This document shows, one piece after another, positions 20,620 through 30,809 of a stretch of 64,000 nucleotides of DNA; the stretch's first letter is position 1, and each line of letters opens with the position of its first letter. Position numbers and translations under genes: made by a program. Source of the DNA: Torymus aiolomorphi (taxonomy: Eukaryota; Arthropoda; Insecta; Hymenoptera; Torymidae); contig CM070875.1 of the NCBI GenBank assembly GCA_036365515.1, forward strand, positions 92,756,628 through 92,820,627, given 5' to 3'. The notes below the pieces were generated by a model. It was not told the origin of the DNA, made no database searches, and saw only the letters and a program-made list of their open reading frames with translations.

Positions 20620-21309
20620 ATGATAGAATCATTGACACTTACTTTATCTGGCTCTTCGTCAGTGCTAGAAACACATTATTTTCCACCGATAGAGCTTGAT
20701 CCTGAGAAAATGTATGTTCTTGGATTAATTAAATTATTAACATTTAATTCTATTCTTAATGTAGACTATGGGTAAAACAAATTTTATGTTGGAGAAGAAG
20801 TTATTGAAATACCTACAGGTAGCTATGAAATTCGTGATATAGAAAGTTTTCTACAGAAGACTCTGGAGTCCAAAGAAATTAAAATAAGTATTGCACCTAA
20901 TAATAACACTCTACGCAGTGAAATTTCTTGCAGTTCACAAATCGATTTTCAACCATACGATTCTATTGGTAGACTGTTAGGTTTCACTCAACGTTTGTTG
21001 GAACCCTATATAAATCACATCTCTGACATGCCCGTCTCCATTTTACAGATAAGCGCTCTACGAGTAGAATGTAATATTTCGTCTGGAGCTTATATCAATC
21101 AGAATAAAGTTCATACGATTCACAAATTTTTCCCAGCCGTGCCACCAGGATTTAAAATTATTGAAATTCCTAAGCAAATCATATATCTCCCAGTTAATGT
21201 TAAAATTATTGATCATTTACAATTACGTATTGTAGATCAGAACGGAAATTTGGTTAACCTACGAGGTGAAATTATTACAATTCGTTTACATTTGAAGAAA
21301 GCTGTATAA
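20620..21309 (+). pseudogene. Minor capsid (penton-like) protein, element A, one stop
   Basis: A 229-codon frame from the ATG at 20620, interrupted once by TAA at 20773-20775; the frame is the same on both sides. Features: an IEIPTGSYEIRDIESFL block typical of this family (a beta strand followed by an amphipathic helix), then GFTQRLLEP and a C-terminal jelly-roll-like half ending in RGEIITIRLHLKKAV. In Polintons the protein next to the major capsid is the penton subunit. The stop overlaps the next gene's ATG (TAATG). Confidence 0.78.
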
Positions 21310-21497
21310 TGGGTATTGTTTTTAATGCAACAGCAGCAGAAAACTATATTAAGACATCAACATGCCATCCAAAAATCAGTCAACGACAAGCAGTCAAGCA
21401 ACTAACACTACGAAACATAAAGTTTCTAAAAATTCTTGGACTAAAACTAAAAATAAACGAGGAGAATCGCAAGAGGAAACGTTCTTACGCCAATTAA
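21309..21497 (+). CDS. Small basic protein
   Basis: A 62-residue frame overlapping the minor capsid stop by TAATG. It begins MGIVFNATAAENYIK and is lysine/arginine-rich afterwards (IKFLKILGLKLKI...NRKRKRS). Very small basic proteins in this position, between penton and major capsid genes, are usual in insect adintovirus-like elements. I infer a DNA-condensing core or capsid cement role. The tail may be altered, because an alternative frame overlaps from 21362. Confidence 0.5.
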   Translation: MGIVFNATAAENYIKTSTCHPKISQRQAVKQLTLRNIKFLKILGLKLKINEENRKRKRSYAN

Positions 21498-21539
21498 CTT
21501 GTATATTTATATGCTGTTATCGTTGCATCTTTGAAAATA

Positions 21540-22847
21540 ATGGAGGAAATTCTTAATGTACAGACACCTATTATTTTCGATGAATCTATATCACACTATG
21601 AGATTCACGCTCATCAACCATACACTTCACTAGCATTTAATAATAGTGATGAAATTCGTATATCTATCCAACATCAAGACTTATGTTTATTACCATCACG
21701 AAGTTCTTTACATATATGTGGAAGTCTTACACTTGCAAATGGACAACCAGTAAAAAAGACTCAATTTGTAAACAATGCAATATGTCATTTATTTGAAGAA
21801 ATTCGCTATGAGATAAATGCTATAGAAATCGATAAGTGTAAAAATGCAGGTTTAACAACTCTTATGAAAGGTTATGCTTCATTCAATTCAAATCAAAGTA
21901 AAATTCTTGAAAATTCTGGATGGATCGATGTTGAAGAAACTAACAAAATTGTTAATGATAATGGAAACTTTGATATATCTATACCACTTTCAATGATTTT
22001 AGGATTTGTTGAAGATTATCGTAAAATTGTTGTAAACGTAAAGCATGAACTTGTACTGACAAGATCTAGAAATGACATAAACGCTGTATATCAAGAAGGA
22101 GTCGAACGGGATGATAGAACCGAATATGAGGATTTTAAAATTAATTTAAGTAGAACAGAATGGTTAATGCCTTATGTAATACTGTCAGATAAACATAAGA
22201 TACATCTTTATAACTACATTAAAAAAGATATAGCAATATCAATGTGTTTTCGTTCGTGGGAATTATATGAATACCCTATGCTTCCCGCAACATCACGACA
22301 TGTATGGACAGTCAAAACATCAAATCAATTGGAAAAACCACGTTTTGTTATTCTTGCATTCCAAACAAATAGAAAAGGACAACGAACTAAAAATAAAAGT
22401 CAGTTTGATCATTGTAATGTATCAAATGTAAAACTTTTTCTAAATTCTCAATACTACCTATATGGAAATCTAAACCTAGACATAAATCAAAATCAGTATG
22501 CAATATTATATGACATGTATGTAAACTTTCAAAAACAATATTATCACGGTGTAAGTGTTTCAACAGATCCATTTCTCAGTAGTAAGGATTTCAAGAAATA
22601 TACTCCATTAATAATTATTGATTGTTCAAAACAAAATGAATCATTGAAGCAAGCTGCTGTAGATGTTCGTCTAGAGTTTGAGACCAAGGAGAATATACCT
22701 GAAGGAACAACAGCTTATTGTCTAATTTTACATGATCGCATCATTAAATATAATCCGATTAGTGGTGATATTAAAAAATTGTTTAATAACTTTCTTTTAT
22801 TTGTAATTATTTTATTATTATATTTTTTTAATAAATATTTATCATAA
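21540..22847 (+). CDS. Major capsid protein (double jelly-roll), element A
   Basis: 435 residues from ATG 21540, with no break. It is rich in beta-strand segments (IRISIQHQDLCLLPSRSSLHICGSL; WLMPYVILSDKHKI) and has RHVWTVKTSNQLEKPRFVILAFQ in the second half, a hallmark block of this Polinton capsid lineage. The normal family end is near YNPISGDIKKL; here about 22 extra, strongly hydrophobic residues (FLLFVIILLLYFF) follow before the stop, probably a lost stop codon. It is not closely similar to the element B capsid protein, so the two elements belong to different lineages. Confidence 0.85.
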   Translation: MEEILNVQTPIIFDESISHYEIHAHQPYTSLAFNNSDEIRISIQHQDLCLLPSRSSLHICGSLTLANGQPVKKTQFVNNAICHLFEEIRYEINAIEIDKCKNAGLTTLMKGYASFNSNQSKILENSGWIDVEETNKIVNDNGNFDISIPLSMILGFVEDYRKIVVNVKHELVLTRSRNDINAVYQEGVERDDRTEYEDFKINLSRTEWLMPYVILSDKHKIHLYNYIKKDIAISMCFRSWELYEYPMLPATSRHVWTVKTSNQLEKPRFVILAFQTNRKGQRTKNKSQFDHCNVSNVKLFLNSQYYLYGNLNLDINQNQYAILYDMYVNFQKQYYHGVSVSTDPFLSSKDFKKYTPLIIIDCSKQNESLKQAAVDVRLEFETKENIPEGTTAYCLILHDRIIKYNPISGDIKKLFNNFLLFVIILLLYFFNKYLS

Positions 22848-23098
22848 GATTTATTATATGTGTGTTTTTATTTATAGTTACCTCACCCTCAAACATAATA
22901 TTTAAATCTTATTTTCATTATTTCATTCTATTTGTTGATTACAATGCATTTGCGCCTTTGCTTTAAAAAATCTTAAGAAAAAGTTTCTTAAAACATTATT
23001 AAAATTTTTAGATTTTTTATATTCTTCATTTTCCAAATATAGCTATAAGTAAAATAAATATGTGTCATCTAACATTGCACTGCAAAAAAGATAATCAG
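22848..23098. other. AT-rich 3' flank of element A genes
   Basis: About 250 bases of AT-rich DNA between the capsid gene and the right terminal repeat. AATAAATATTT just before the stop and ATTTATTATATGTGTG after it could provide polyadenylation signals. No ORF. Confidence 0.5.
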
Positions 23099-23402
23099 GA
23101 CACATGTGACATCCCGATGCTCGCTGGTAAATCGATCTGATCGGTTACCATCAGGGGGAAATCGGCCGCGATCGGTATGGTAGATGAAAACCGGTTGGTA
23201 CTGCAGGCGCATGCACTACCGGCCGGGGAAATCTCGGCCGCGAACGGCATGGTAAATGAAAACCGGTTGGTATTGCAGACGCATGCACTACCGGCCGGGG
23301 AAATCGGTCGGTATCGACTGTTGGTAAGTTAGCGAGGAGTAGAACCCGTGGTCGGCAAGGTAGGGAGGATAAAGTTCCAGAAGCCCCATAGCCCACACTA
23401 CT
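23099..23402. repeat. Right terminal inverted repeat of element A
   Basis: 304 bp, inverse of 4951-5254, with the same two ~88-bp GC-rich subrepeats. It ends CACACTACT, immediately followed by the GGGGTG target duplication and LINE coding sequence. Confidence 0.9.
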
Positions 23403-24751
23403 GGGGTGCTCTTCCCAAAACTACCCGAAAGACGAAAAAGCCCAGTGCATGGGAGGAACACGAACAGCTAATAGCTGGACTCGTGGAGCACCTAAACGAG
23501 AAAGTGCCGGATGGGAAAACCCGAAGAACGGTGACTGCGGAAACCCGTAAGCTGGTAGATGAGATCCAAAAGTCCTTCACACAAATAAGGAAGCTGATGC
23601 GGGCTGCACCGAAGACTATCATCTCAACAACAGCGGCACCTGACAAACAAACTGATGGAGAGGTGAACCAGAGAGCCCAGCTACTCTGCGGTGTCCAGAA
23701 TGAGTTGTTCCAGTCGCCAGGTAATACAAACTGGTACAGCCCCCTCCAAGGGTCCCCAAAGAGGAAAGAGCACTCTCCACCCTCACCAAACGTGAAACAG
23801 GCTGCAAAGAAGGTATCTCTAGGACAAAAGGCACCACAGACAGTGGTAGCGCTCCCCGGAGTGGAACAAATTCAAGAAGAGAGATCCCAGCAGATGGCCC
23901 CAAAAGAGGTTGAAGAAATGGAGTGTCTACAGAACACGAAGAAGAAAAAGAAGAAGCAAGCAAAAGAAGAAGAAAAAAGAAAGAAGGCCCCCAAACAGCG
24001 TAAGAAGAAGGCGCTACCAAAGGCACTCCTCATTAGTGCCCAGGGAAGTGCTACATACGCTGACATCCTGAAAGAAGTCAAGAAAGGGTTAGCGGAGGAA
24101 GGACTAGAGGAAAATGTCGATAAGGTCAGAAGAACCAACAACGACCATCTGCTGATAGTCCTCAACAGGGAAAATGGGGATAAGCTGGAATCTCTCCAAA
24201 GAAAGGTGGCTGAGGTACTAGGCGGTCAGGCAGTTGTATCCGGCAAGTCACACGAAGTGGAACTCTCAATAGAGGATATTGAAGAGACAACCACAAAAGA
24301 AGAAGTGGAAGCGGCCTTGCAGAAAGCAGCAGGCAGCGAGCTCACAGTAACGAAAGACGCTATAAGAGCGCTACCCCCAGCCTACAAAGGGACCAAAATT
24401 GCTTCAATCAAGCTGCCTGAAGAGGTGGCCCGCAAAGTGATAGAAAATAGAGGCAAAATCCGCATCGGACTAGTGAACTGCACCGTTAAAGAAGTGACCA
24501 GACCGCAGAAATGCTTTAAGTGCTGGAACACGGGGCACATTGCCAGCAAATGCCCGAGTCAGATCGACAGATCCGGCCTCTGCCTCAAGTGCGGACAGGC
24601 AGGGCACAAAATCGCCGACTGCAAGAAAGAACCGCACTGTCCCCTATGTGCTGAAAGGGACAAAGATCACCACCACATAGTAGGAAGCTACAAATGCGCT
24701 GCCTTTCACGAGAAGAAGAAGAATAAGAGCCAACCCGTTAGAAAAAGATGA
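23403..24751 (+). pseudogene. LINE ORF1 (Gag-like, zinc knuckles), main part
   Basis: Continuation of the frame from 4795-4950. A basic middle region is very lysine-rich (about 23935-24015). At the C-terminus are three Cys/His knuckles: CFKCWNTGHIASKC, CLKCGQAGHKIADC and CPLCAERDKDHHH...C. This is the nucleic-acid-binding ORF1 protein of R1-clade LINEs. The frame is open to TGA at 24749-24751, overlapping the ORF2 ATG in the usual ATGA arrangement. The gene is broken only by the Polinton insertion and the 5' truncation. Open frame upstream of 23403 belongs to the element A repeat, not to this gene. Confidence 0.85.
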
Positions 24752-27678
24752 GAGTGTTACAACACAACATAAACCACTGCGAGGCGGCACACGATCTGTT
24801 GACCCAAACGGTCAGAGAGATGAAGATAGACGTGGCCATTATCGCTGATCCGTACATAAGGCTAAACACGCAGGCATGGGTGACAGACACTACTGGCAAG
24901 GCTATCATCTGGTCCTGCAACAACCGGTCGTTCGAAGATCAGCCGGATACCAAGCATAGTGGCTTTGTGAGAGCAAAGCTCGGAAATGTGAATTTCTATA
25001 GCGTCTATGCTCCTCCCAGCTTAAATATCAGCGAATTTACGGACCTACTTGACAGACTGGTCGAGGATGTCAAGGAACACTCCCCCTGTGCCATAGCGGG
25101 AGATTTTAACGCCTGGGCAGTCGAATGGGGCAGCAAGAAAACGAACGATAGAGGAACCGAGCTTCTACTGGCAATGGCATGCTTGGACTTGACCCTTCTG
25201 AACACCGGGACACTGCCCACCTTCGAGAGGGACACTGGAAGCTCGATAATCGACCTGACTCTGGTCAGCCCTAGCTTGGCAAGAGTAGGAAACGACTGGA
25301 CGGTGCACGACATGCTCAACGCGAGCGACCATCGGCTTATCAGCTGGTCAGTGCTGAGCACAAAAGCCAAAAAGGGACCCCCATCTAAGAGGGCGACCTT
25401 CAGAGGATGGAATGCGAACAAATTTGATGTGGAACTGTTTCAAGAAGCATTCAATAGCGAACCTATTGCTGCCAACAGCGCGCAAGAGGAGGTAGAAGAA
25501 GCAATGCGCAGAGTTGCCTTTGCATGTGACGCCACAATGCAACGAAAGCGCCCCTACAACAACCATCAGCCCATGTACTGGTGGAACAATGATATTGCCA
25601 AAAGTCGACAGGAAAGCATCCGTGCAAGAAGAAAAGCAACGCGAGCCAGAAAAAAATCAAACTACAGAGATCTCCAGAAATCTTACAAAGCAGCACAACT
25701 TAAACTGGTCAAATCAATCAAAAGTAGCAAGGCAAATTGCTGGAAAGAGCTGGTTGATGAAATAGAAAGCGACCCATGGGGTAGACCATACAAAGTGGTG
25801 ATGAAAAGAGTGAAACCACAGCCACTGTCTTCACCCACATGCCCGGTCCTGCTGGAGAAGATTGTCACAAACCTCTTCCCACAGCAACCGGACCTGCAGA
25901 TCGGTGACCTTAACACGGAGGAACCAATACCACCGATAACACTGGAAGAGCTGAAGATTATGTGCTCTAGACTGGGAAACAAGAAGGCCCCTGGACCGGA
26001 TGGCATCCCGAACATTGCCTTAAAAAAGGCAATAAGTATAGCACCGGATATGTTTCTTCACATGTACAACAGATGCCTACAAGAAGGTTACTTTCCTGCC
26101 AAATGGGAAACGCAGAGGCTGGTCCTTCTCCTAAAAGGATACAAGCCGCCCGACGAACCATCAGCATATCGTCCCCTCTGTCAGACAGACAGTATGGATT
26201 TCGAAAAGGAAGGTCAACCGTAGACGCGATTAACCTAGTAGTTAACATCGCGAAGGATGCGATCTCAGGGACTAGATGGAAAAATGGTGAGAAGCAATAC
26301 TGCGCAGTAGTGACGCTGGACATGCAGAACGCGTTCAACTCTGCGAGGTGGGACCGAATCATGGAAGCACTCGACCAGTTCGGTACTCCAAAGTACCTTC
26401 AAAAATTAATAGCTAGCTACTTCACGGACAGAATCCTGCAGTATGACACAGACGATGGACTTAAGGTATATAGAGTCACTGGAGGAGTGCCGCAAGGCTC
26501 GGTACTGGGGCCACTTTTATGGATCATCATGTACAACGGCCTACTTAAGCTGACGATCCCAAGGATGGTAACGCCCGTTGCATTTGCAGATGATGTTGCT
26601 CTTGTAATTGTAGGCAAGCACCTCAAGGATATTAAAAATCTGTTCAACGTGACATTCAGCAAGTATGCTGGATGGTTGAACGAATCAGGACTCAAGATGG
26701 CTAAGCATAAGACAGAAATTACGCTTATAACAAGCAGGAAGACATGCGAAACAATCACACTACAAGTCGGTGAGCACGAAATTGAGACAAAACCATCTAT
26801 CCGCTACCTAAGGGTAATGATAGATGCGCGTCTCAACTTCAAGGATCAAGTCGAGAATGCCAGCTCTAAAGCCGCAGCAGCTGGAGGAGCGCTCTCCCGC
26901 CTCATGCCAAATGTCGGTGGGGCCAAACCAAGAAGACGAGCTCTCCTAGCGTCAGTGGTTACATCAATACTGACCTATGGTATTGCCATTTGGGCAAGTG
27001 CGTTACAGCTGCAGGAGTGCCAAAGAAGGATATAGCCAGTAGGCCGGCAAATGGCGCTGAGAGTTTCCAGTGCGTTTAGGACCGTCTCCAGAGACGCTGC
27101 ACACGTAATCTCAGGGCTACTACCAATCGAGATCCTGGCTGAGGAGCAGAGGAGGATATATCAGCACAGAAGCCAAAGGCAGTCAGATGCAGATGACTGT
27201 AGGAAAAGAGAAAGACAGAAAAGTCTTCAACGCTGGCAGGCACAGTGGGACAACTCCGAAAAGGGTAGATGGACCCACGAGCTCGTCCCGCGGATAGCGG
27301 AATGGTTAAGCCGGAAACATGGAGATCCAAGCTACTACCTGACGCAGATGCTGACTGGACATGGATGTTTTCGAGAATACTTGCACAAGTATAGGCACGA
27401 GGACTCCCCAGAATGCCCAACATGTCACGGACTAGAGGAGGACGCAAGGCATGTGTTTTTCTCATGTCCCAGATTTAATATACAAAGACGAAAGCTCGAA
27501 AGAACACTTGTGACGGCGATCATGCCAGAGAACCTGGTTCGACAGATGCTTGCATCAGAGAAGGCATAGATTGCCGCAACGGACTTCTCCAGGGAAGTCA
27601 TTGAAGAGCTACGGAAAGAAGAGAAGAAGAGAAGAGAACAGCGAATGATAGATGCAGGGCGCCAGGCTATAGAATAGT
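24748..27678 (+). pseudogene. LINE ORF2: endonuclease and reverse transcriptase (broken)
   Basis: Starts MRVLQHNINHCEAAHDLL, the R1-type apurinic-like endonuclease, with IAGDFNAWAVEWGS and NASDHRLISW. The reverse transcriptase begins at NKKAPGPDGIP (about 25980). It carries GVPQGSVLGPLLW and the catalytic FADDVAL (about 26584). Near 26175 the family's region between AYRPLC and LSDRQYGF is lost together with a frame change. In-frame TAGs occur at 27033-27035 and 27567-27569. A Cys/His motif near the C-terminus (CPTCHGLEEDARHVFFSCP) is typical of the clade. Confidence 0.9.
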
Positions 27679-28093
27679 AGGCTTTCTTTCTTCATGCAGG
27701 TGACCGGACGATGCAGTAAGAAGAAGACGACTGGACGATGCAGCAAGAAGAAGACGATAACCAAGAGGAAGAGAAGAAGGCAGCCTATCCTGAACCTCCA
27801 ACCAACTAACATCAGTTGGGGGATGTAGGGAATGACAGCAAGAAGGAAGAGCAAATTAGCTAATGCCTCCCCCGCGAAGTAATACCTAGGGGCAGTTCCG
27901 CGGGGGTTTCGTTTAGGCGTACGAAAGACAAAGAGGTTGGAGTTTAGTGGGTAGGGGTCCTGCACAGCGGGATCTGGTCCATCCATCTGACCAGACAAGT
28001 TAGTCCATCAACTTGGCGAGCCCCACACACGGGGAGCTCCAAGCAGCTCTTGACATGGTGCGTAAAAAGCATTCTCCACCTCTTCGGAAAAAG

Positions 28094-28250
28094 AACACAC
28101 ACACACACACAGACACACACACATCCATATGGACATTTTCTAAAAATAGTGTATTTCTATTCCAAATTTGCTAAATAACATTTCTAACACATTATCTCAT
28201 AAACTTTTTTTTTACTATCACAAAGCTTCCTCTAGGAGGAAGCAAAAATA
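28094..28250. repeat. CA tract (right half) and right end of dispersed repeat copy 1
   Basis: The CA repeat resumes at 28094-28123 with the same G interruption as the left half. AT-rich DNA follows, ending in the AGCTTCCTCTAGGAGGAAGC hairpin (about 28225-28245). The same terminus occurs near 54.5 kb and, inverted, at 39.42 kb. Confidence 0.7.
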
Positions 28251-28317
28251 CTTAAACTTTATAAATCATTATACCTATAATTAATTTAATGGTTTATTAA
28301 CACTCATAACACCATAC

Positions 28318-28412
28318 CCTCACACTCACACACACACACACGCACACACACTCACACGCACACACACACGCGCACGCACGCACGCACGTGCACACACACA
28401 CACACACACACA
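28318..28412. repeat. Compound CA/CG-CA microsatellite
   Basis: CACA repeats with ACGC variants immediately left of the first element B promoter. No terminal inverted repeat of element B is visible in this stretch. Confidence 0.85.
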
Positions 28413-28479
28413 TACTCAATCTAGAAATGATTACATTCTCAAAGATTAGGAAGGGTTGTTAGAGTGTGAGTGTTTATGG

Positions 28480-28500
28480 ATACTTTATATATAAAGGGGT
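28480..28500 (+). promoter_or_regulatory. TATA box upstream of PC4-like gene 1
   Basis: ACTTTATATATAAAGGGG lies about 65-75 bases upstream of the ATG at 28559. A matching TATA (GTATAAAAAAGAG near 36942) lies about 60 bases before the paralogous gene at 37005. Confidence 0.45.
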
Positions 28501-28558
28501 ACTTTAATTATCTGTCATTTTAATCTTGGATCCTACTAAAGCATGATAATACTGAAAA

Positions 28559-29329
28559 ATGTTTGCTCAGAATAGTAATCAAAACTCTATATTCCAATGT
28601 CGCCAAATACTATCCATACGGTATGGATTAAATAAATCGTACTGTAAGAAACTTACAGTTGGTCTAGAAAGCCATGTTATTGGCTGTGGTGATTTCAAAT
28701 CTGTTGTTCGTCTAAGTGGTCAAAATATTGCGGGTATACCACTTACGCATACCGAGTGGATCTGCTTTGAAGAAAGTTTTCCCAGGATTGACGAATTCTT
28801 TGAATCTGAAGGAAACAAAATGGTTGATCAAAAAATATCTTGTGGTACCAGCTTTAGCATAAGGTTCATGATAAGTTTTTCTAATAAAGCTTTTGAGCTG
28901 ATAGATGAAACACAAGAGAAAAATTATAGCGGTGATCTACCAACAAAGATATGCTTTCAATCAAGATTGGTGTATAATAAAACAATCTATGATCAGCTCA
29001 AACACATCTCTAGAAACGTAGACAATAGCATTAAATATCTGTTAAATGCGTGCAAAAATATAAAATATGTATTTAATGAAATTTGTAGCTATACGAAAGA
29101 GAAATTACAAGAAAAAAATCAATTATCACAATATACACAGTTTACATTTTATGATATACATTCTATAACAAGCACATTTTATACCCATAATGTTAATAAG
29201 TTACATAAAATCTTGAAAAAAAATAATTTAAGTATGTTAATAGATGATGCCTATATTTTGATGTATGAACTTGCATCTTTACAGTTGAAGGATATTGATC
29301 ATGTTATGAACAAAAATATTAATCAATAA
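28559..29329 (+). CDS. PC4-like accessory protein 1, element B
   Basis: 256 residues. The domain at 24-82 runs YGLNKSYCKKLTVGL...RLSGQNIAGIPLT followed by EWICFEESFPRIDEFF. The strand-strand-strand-helix pattern, with a GI(P)LT turn before a Trp-containing helix, resembles the single-stranded-DNA-binding PC4/p15 coactivator domain; this is a pattern-based inference. The remaining residues form a helical C-terminal part. A paralogue with the same layout lies at the other end of the cluster (37005). Similar 3' flanks (AATGTAT...CTTGTTTTT..TTACCTTT) suggest gene duplication including downstream sequence. A possible role is in element transcription or replication. Confidence 0.55.
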   Translation: MFAQNSNQNSIFQCRQILSIRYGLNKSYCKKLTVGLESHVIGCGDFKSVVRLSGQNIAGIPLTHTEWICFEESFPRIDEFFESEGNKMVDQKISCGTSFSIRFMISFSNKAFELIDETQEKNYSGDLPTKICFQSRLVYNKTIYDQLKHISRNVDNSIKYLLNACKNIKYVFNEICSYTKEKLQEKNQLSQYTQFTFYDIHSITSTFYTHNVNKLHKILKKNNLSMLIDDAYILMYELASLQLKDIDHVMNKNINQ

Positions 29330-29806
29330 ATGTATTAAAATATCAATCTTGTTTTTCCTTACCTTTGACACGTTAGGTATATGACCGTAATAAATTAATT
29401 ATATTTCAATTACAAATCTGTTTGTTTCTTAATTATCTCTATTTAAAGTAATAAAGTTAGCATAAATAAATCTGTCGAAAGTGGTAGCGGCAGTGGCGAA
29501 AGGCTCAAGAGGTACATTAAATAGTTTGATATAACACATCAAGCTTTTCGATTCACATTAGGCTTATTGATTCACATTAAGCTTTTTGATACTCGTTGAG
29601 CACATTTATCACAAGTTTTGTAGCTACAAACTAGTTTGTTACTTCAATTACCTTACCACTTCAAATTAGCTTGTCACTTCAAATTAGCTTGTCGGTTCAT
29701 CAGCAATCTGATTTCTCAAAAAGCTTGTGACACGCGCGCGCCGCCGCCGCCACAAACCTCGAGACTTATAAAAAATATTATCTCCTTTAACGAAACAGTT
29801 TTTGTC
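29330..29806. other. Intergenic region with short direct repeats
   Basis: 477 bases between PC4-like gene 1 and the ATPase. It contains CTTCAAATTAGCTTGTCA repeated at 29658 and 29676, a run of TTCACATTA(G/A)GCTT words near 29552-29585, and a short GC stretch (CGCGCGCGCCGCCGCCGCC, about 29734). TATAAAAAATA at about 29766 is a candidate TATA box for the ATPase gene. No gene is seen. Confidence 0.55.
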
Positions 29807-30493
29807 ATGGATCCACAGTGGAAACATCCTTGGATATCTATGGTTTGTGGTCCCACATCATATGGGAAAACCGTGTTTGTTAAAAACTTTTTAAAACATA
29901 TAGATAGTATGAGTAACGTACACTTTGACCGAATAATAGTTTACTATTCCGAATGGCAATCAACGTATAAAGAACTGAGTGATGATGTCGAATTTCACGA
30001 GGGTTTACCAAAAAATTCAGACTTTGTCGACGATCCTAGACCAAAATTGATAATTATAGACGACTTGATGAGGGAGTCTTCGGGTGATGGTGGTGGTGGT
30101 GGCGTTATTGCTAATCTTTTTACCAAGGGTAGTCATCATAATAATTTAAGCGTAATATTCATCACACAAAACCTTTTTCATAAGGGCCAGCGTGAAATCT
30201 CGTTAAATTCTAATTATATAGTTATTTTCAAAAACCCTAGAGATAAATCTCAGATACAGTATCTAGCTCGCCAAGTGTGCCCTGAAAATCCGCAATTTCT
30301 ACAAGAGACTTATCTTGATGCAACTAAACAAGCACACTCCTATTTATTACTTGACTTACGCCAAGATACACCTGATAATTGTCGTTTTCGTAGTAAAATA
30401 TTTCCGTTTGATAATTATCGCTATGTTTATGTTCCCAAGAAATCTATAAAAGGTAGCGAACTTGGGAATAATATACCAGTCATACGATTGTAA
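29807..30493 (+). CDS. FtsK/HerA-type DNA-packaging ATPase, element B
   Basis: 228 residues from the ATG at 29807 (MDPQWKHPW); an upstream open frame is not needed. Walker A GPTSYGKT at 15-22, Walker B LIIIDDL at 81-87, and the IFITQNLF sensor-like strand. A glycine run (SSGDGGGGGV) follows Walker B. Intact and of normal length for the family. Its TAA overlaps the ATG of the next gene (TAATG). It shares the fold but little close identity with the element A ATPase, as expected for a separate lineage. Predicted role: genome packaging into the capsid. Confidence 0.9.
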   Translation: MDPQWKHPWISMVCGPTSYGKTVFVKNFLKHIDSMSNVHFDRIIVYYSEWQSTYKELSDDVEFHEGLPKNSDFVDDPRPKLIIIDDLMRESSGDGGGGGVIANLFTKGSHHNNLSVIFITQNLFHKGQREISLNSNYIVIFKNPRDKSQIQYLARQVCPENPQFLQETYLDATKQAHSYLLLDLRQDTPDNCRFRSKIFPFDNYRYVYVPKKSIKGSELGNNIPVIRL

Positions 30494-30696
30494 TGGGTTC
30501 GAGTAGACGCAAGCATCTTGGACAAAAAAATTTAAATACTTTAAAATCTCTGCTTCATTTCGATAAAAGTCAACGACGTGTTTTATTACGCGAACCAGAT
30601 AAAAAACTTGTTATTCTCATTTGCGAATGTGGCTTAAATATTTTACGTGGTAACGTGCCTTTGAACAAAAACTATAAAAATAAATTGAAAAAGTAG
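30493..30696 (+). CDS. Small basic conserved adintovirus protein
   Basis: 67 residues, MGSSRRKHLGQKNLNTL and then LVILICECGLNILRGNVPL followed by a lysine-rich end. The ICEC..NIL.GNVPL block recurs in small proteins placed next to capsid and ATPase genes in F54H12.2-type Polinton elements. Function unknown; the high charge suggests nucleic acid binding. It overlaps the ATPase stop by one base. Confidence 0.6.
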   Translation: MGSSRRKHLGQKNLNTLKSLLHFDKSQRRVLLREPDKKLVILICECGLNILRGNVPLNKNYKNKLKK

Positions 30697-30809
30697 GTTT
30701 TATTCTTAAGAAAATTAACTGATTCTTCGCAAAGTTTGAAAAATAAAAAAAAGTTGATTATCAAATACCAGACTTGTTTACCACTCATCTTGGTACCTGT
30801 GATAAAACT

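Larger units (their letters stand above)
4951..23402. mobile_element. Polinton/adintovirus-like element A
   Basis: An 18,452-bp element bounded by 304-bp terminal inverted repeats (4951-5254 and 23099-23402) and flanked by the 6-bp direct repeat GGGGTG (4945-4950, 23403-23408). The right terminus, read inward, begins AGTAGTGTGGGC and the left AATAGTATGGGC. Polintons are known for 6-bp duplications, long inverted repeats and AG-starting ends, so the fit is good. Inside is a full Polinton set: PolB, retrovirus-like integrase, FtsK/HerA ATPase, adenain-type protease, minor and major capsid proteins, plus accessory genes. PolB, integrase, minor capsid and fibre-like genes carry stops or frameshifts and the PLA2 gene is split by mariner, so the copy is an old endogenised one. 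The ATPase, conserved 337-residue protein and major capsid frames remain open. Confidence 0.9.
23403..28093 (+). mobile_element. R1-clade LINE inserted in a CA microsatellite (Waldo/Mino-like)
   Basis: Non-LTR retrotransposon with ORF1 (zinc knuckles) and ORF2 (endonuclease plus reverse transcriptase). Its 5' portion lies at 4795-4950 and the rest here, split by element A. The 3' UTR (27679-28093) has a duplicated GACGATGCAG(T/C)AAGAAGAAGACGA stretch and ends AAAAAGAA against an AC repeat. CA repeats at both outer ends show that the microsatellite was the target; R1-clade Waldo and Mino families are known to target ACAY and AC repeats. Confidence 0.82.

Noticed and set aside
29734..29755. CGCG/CCGCCG stretch as a regulatory island
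   Set aside because: Only about 20 bases long; too short to support a claim.
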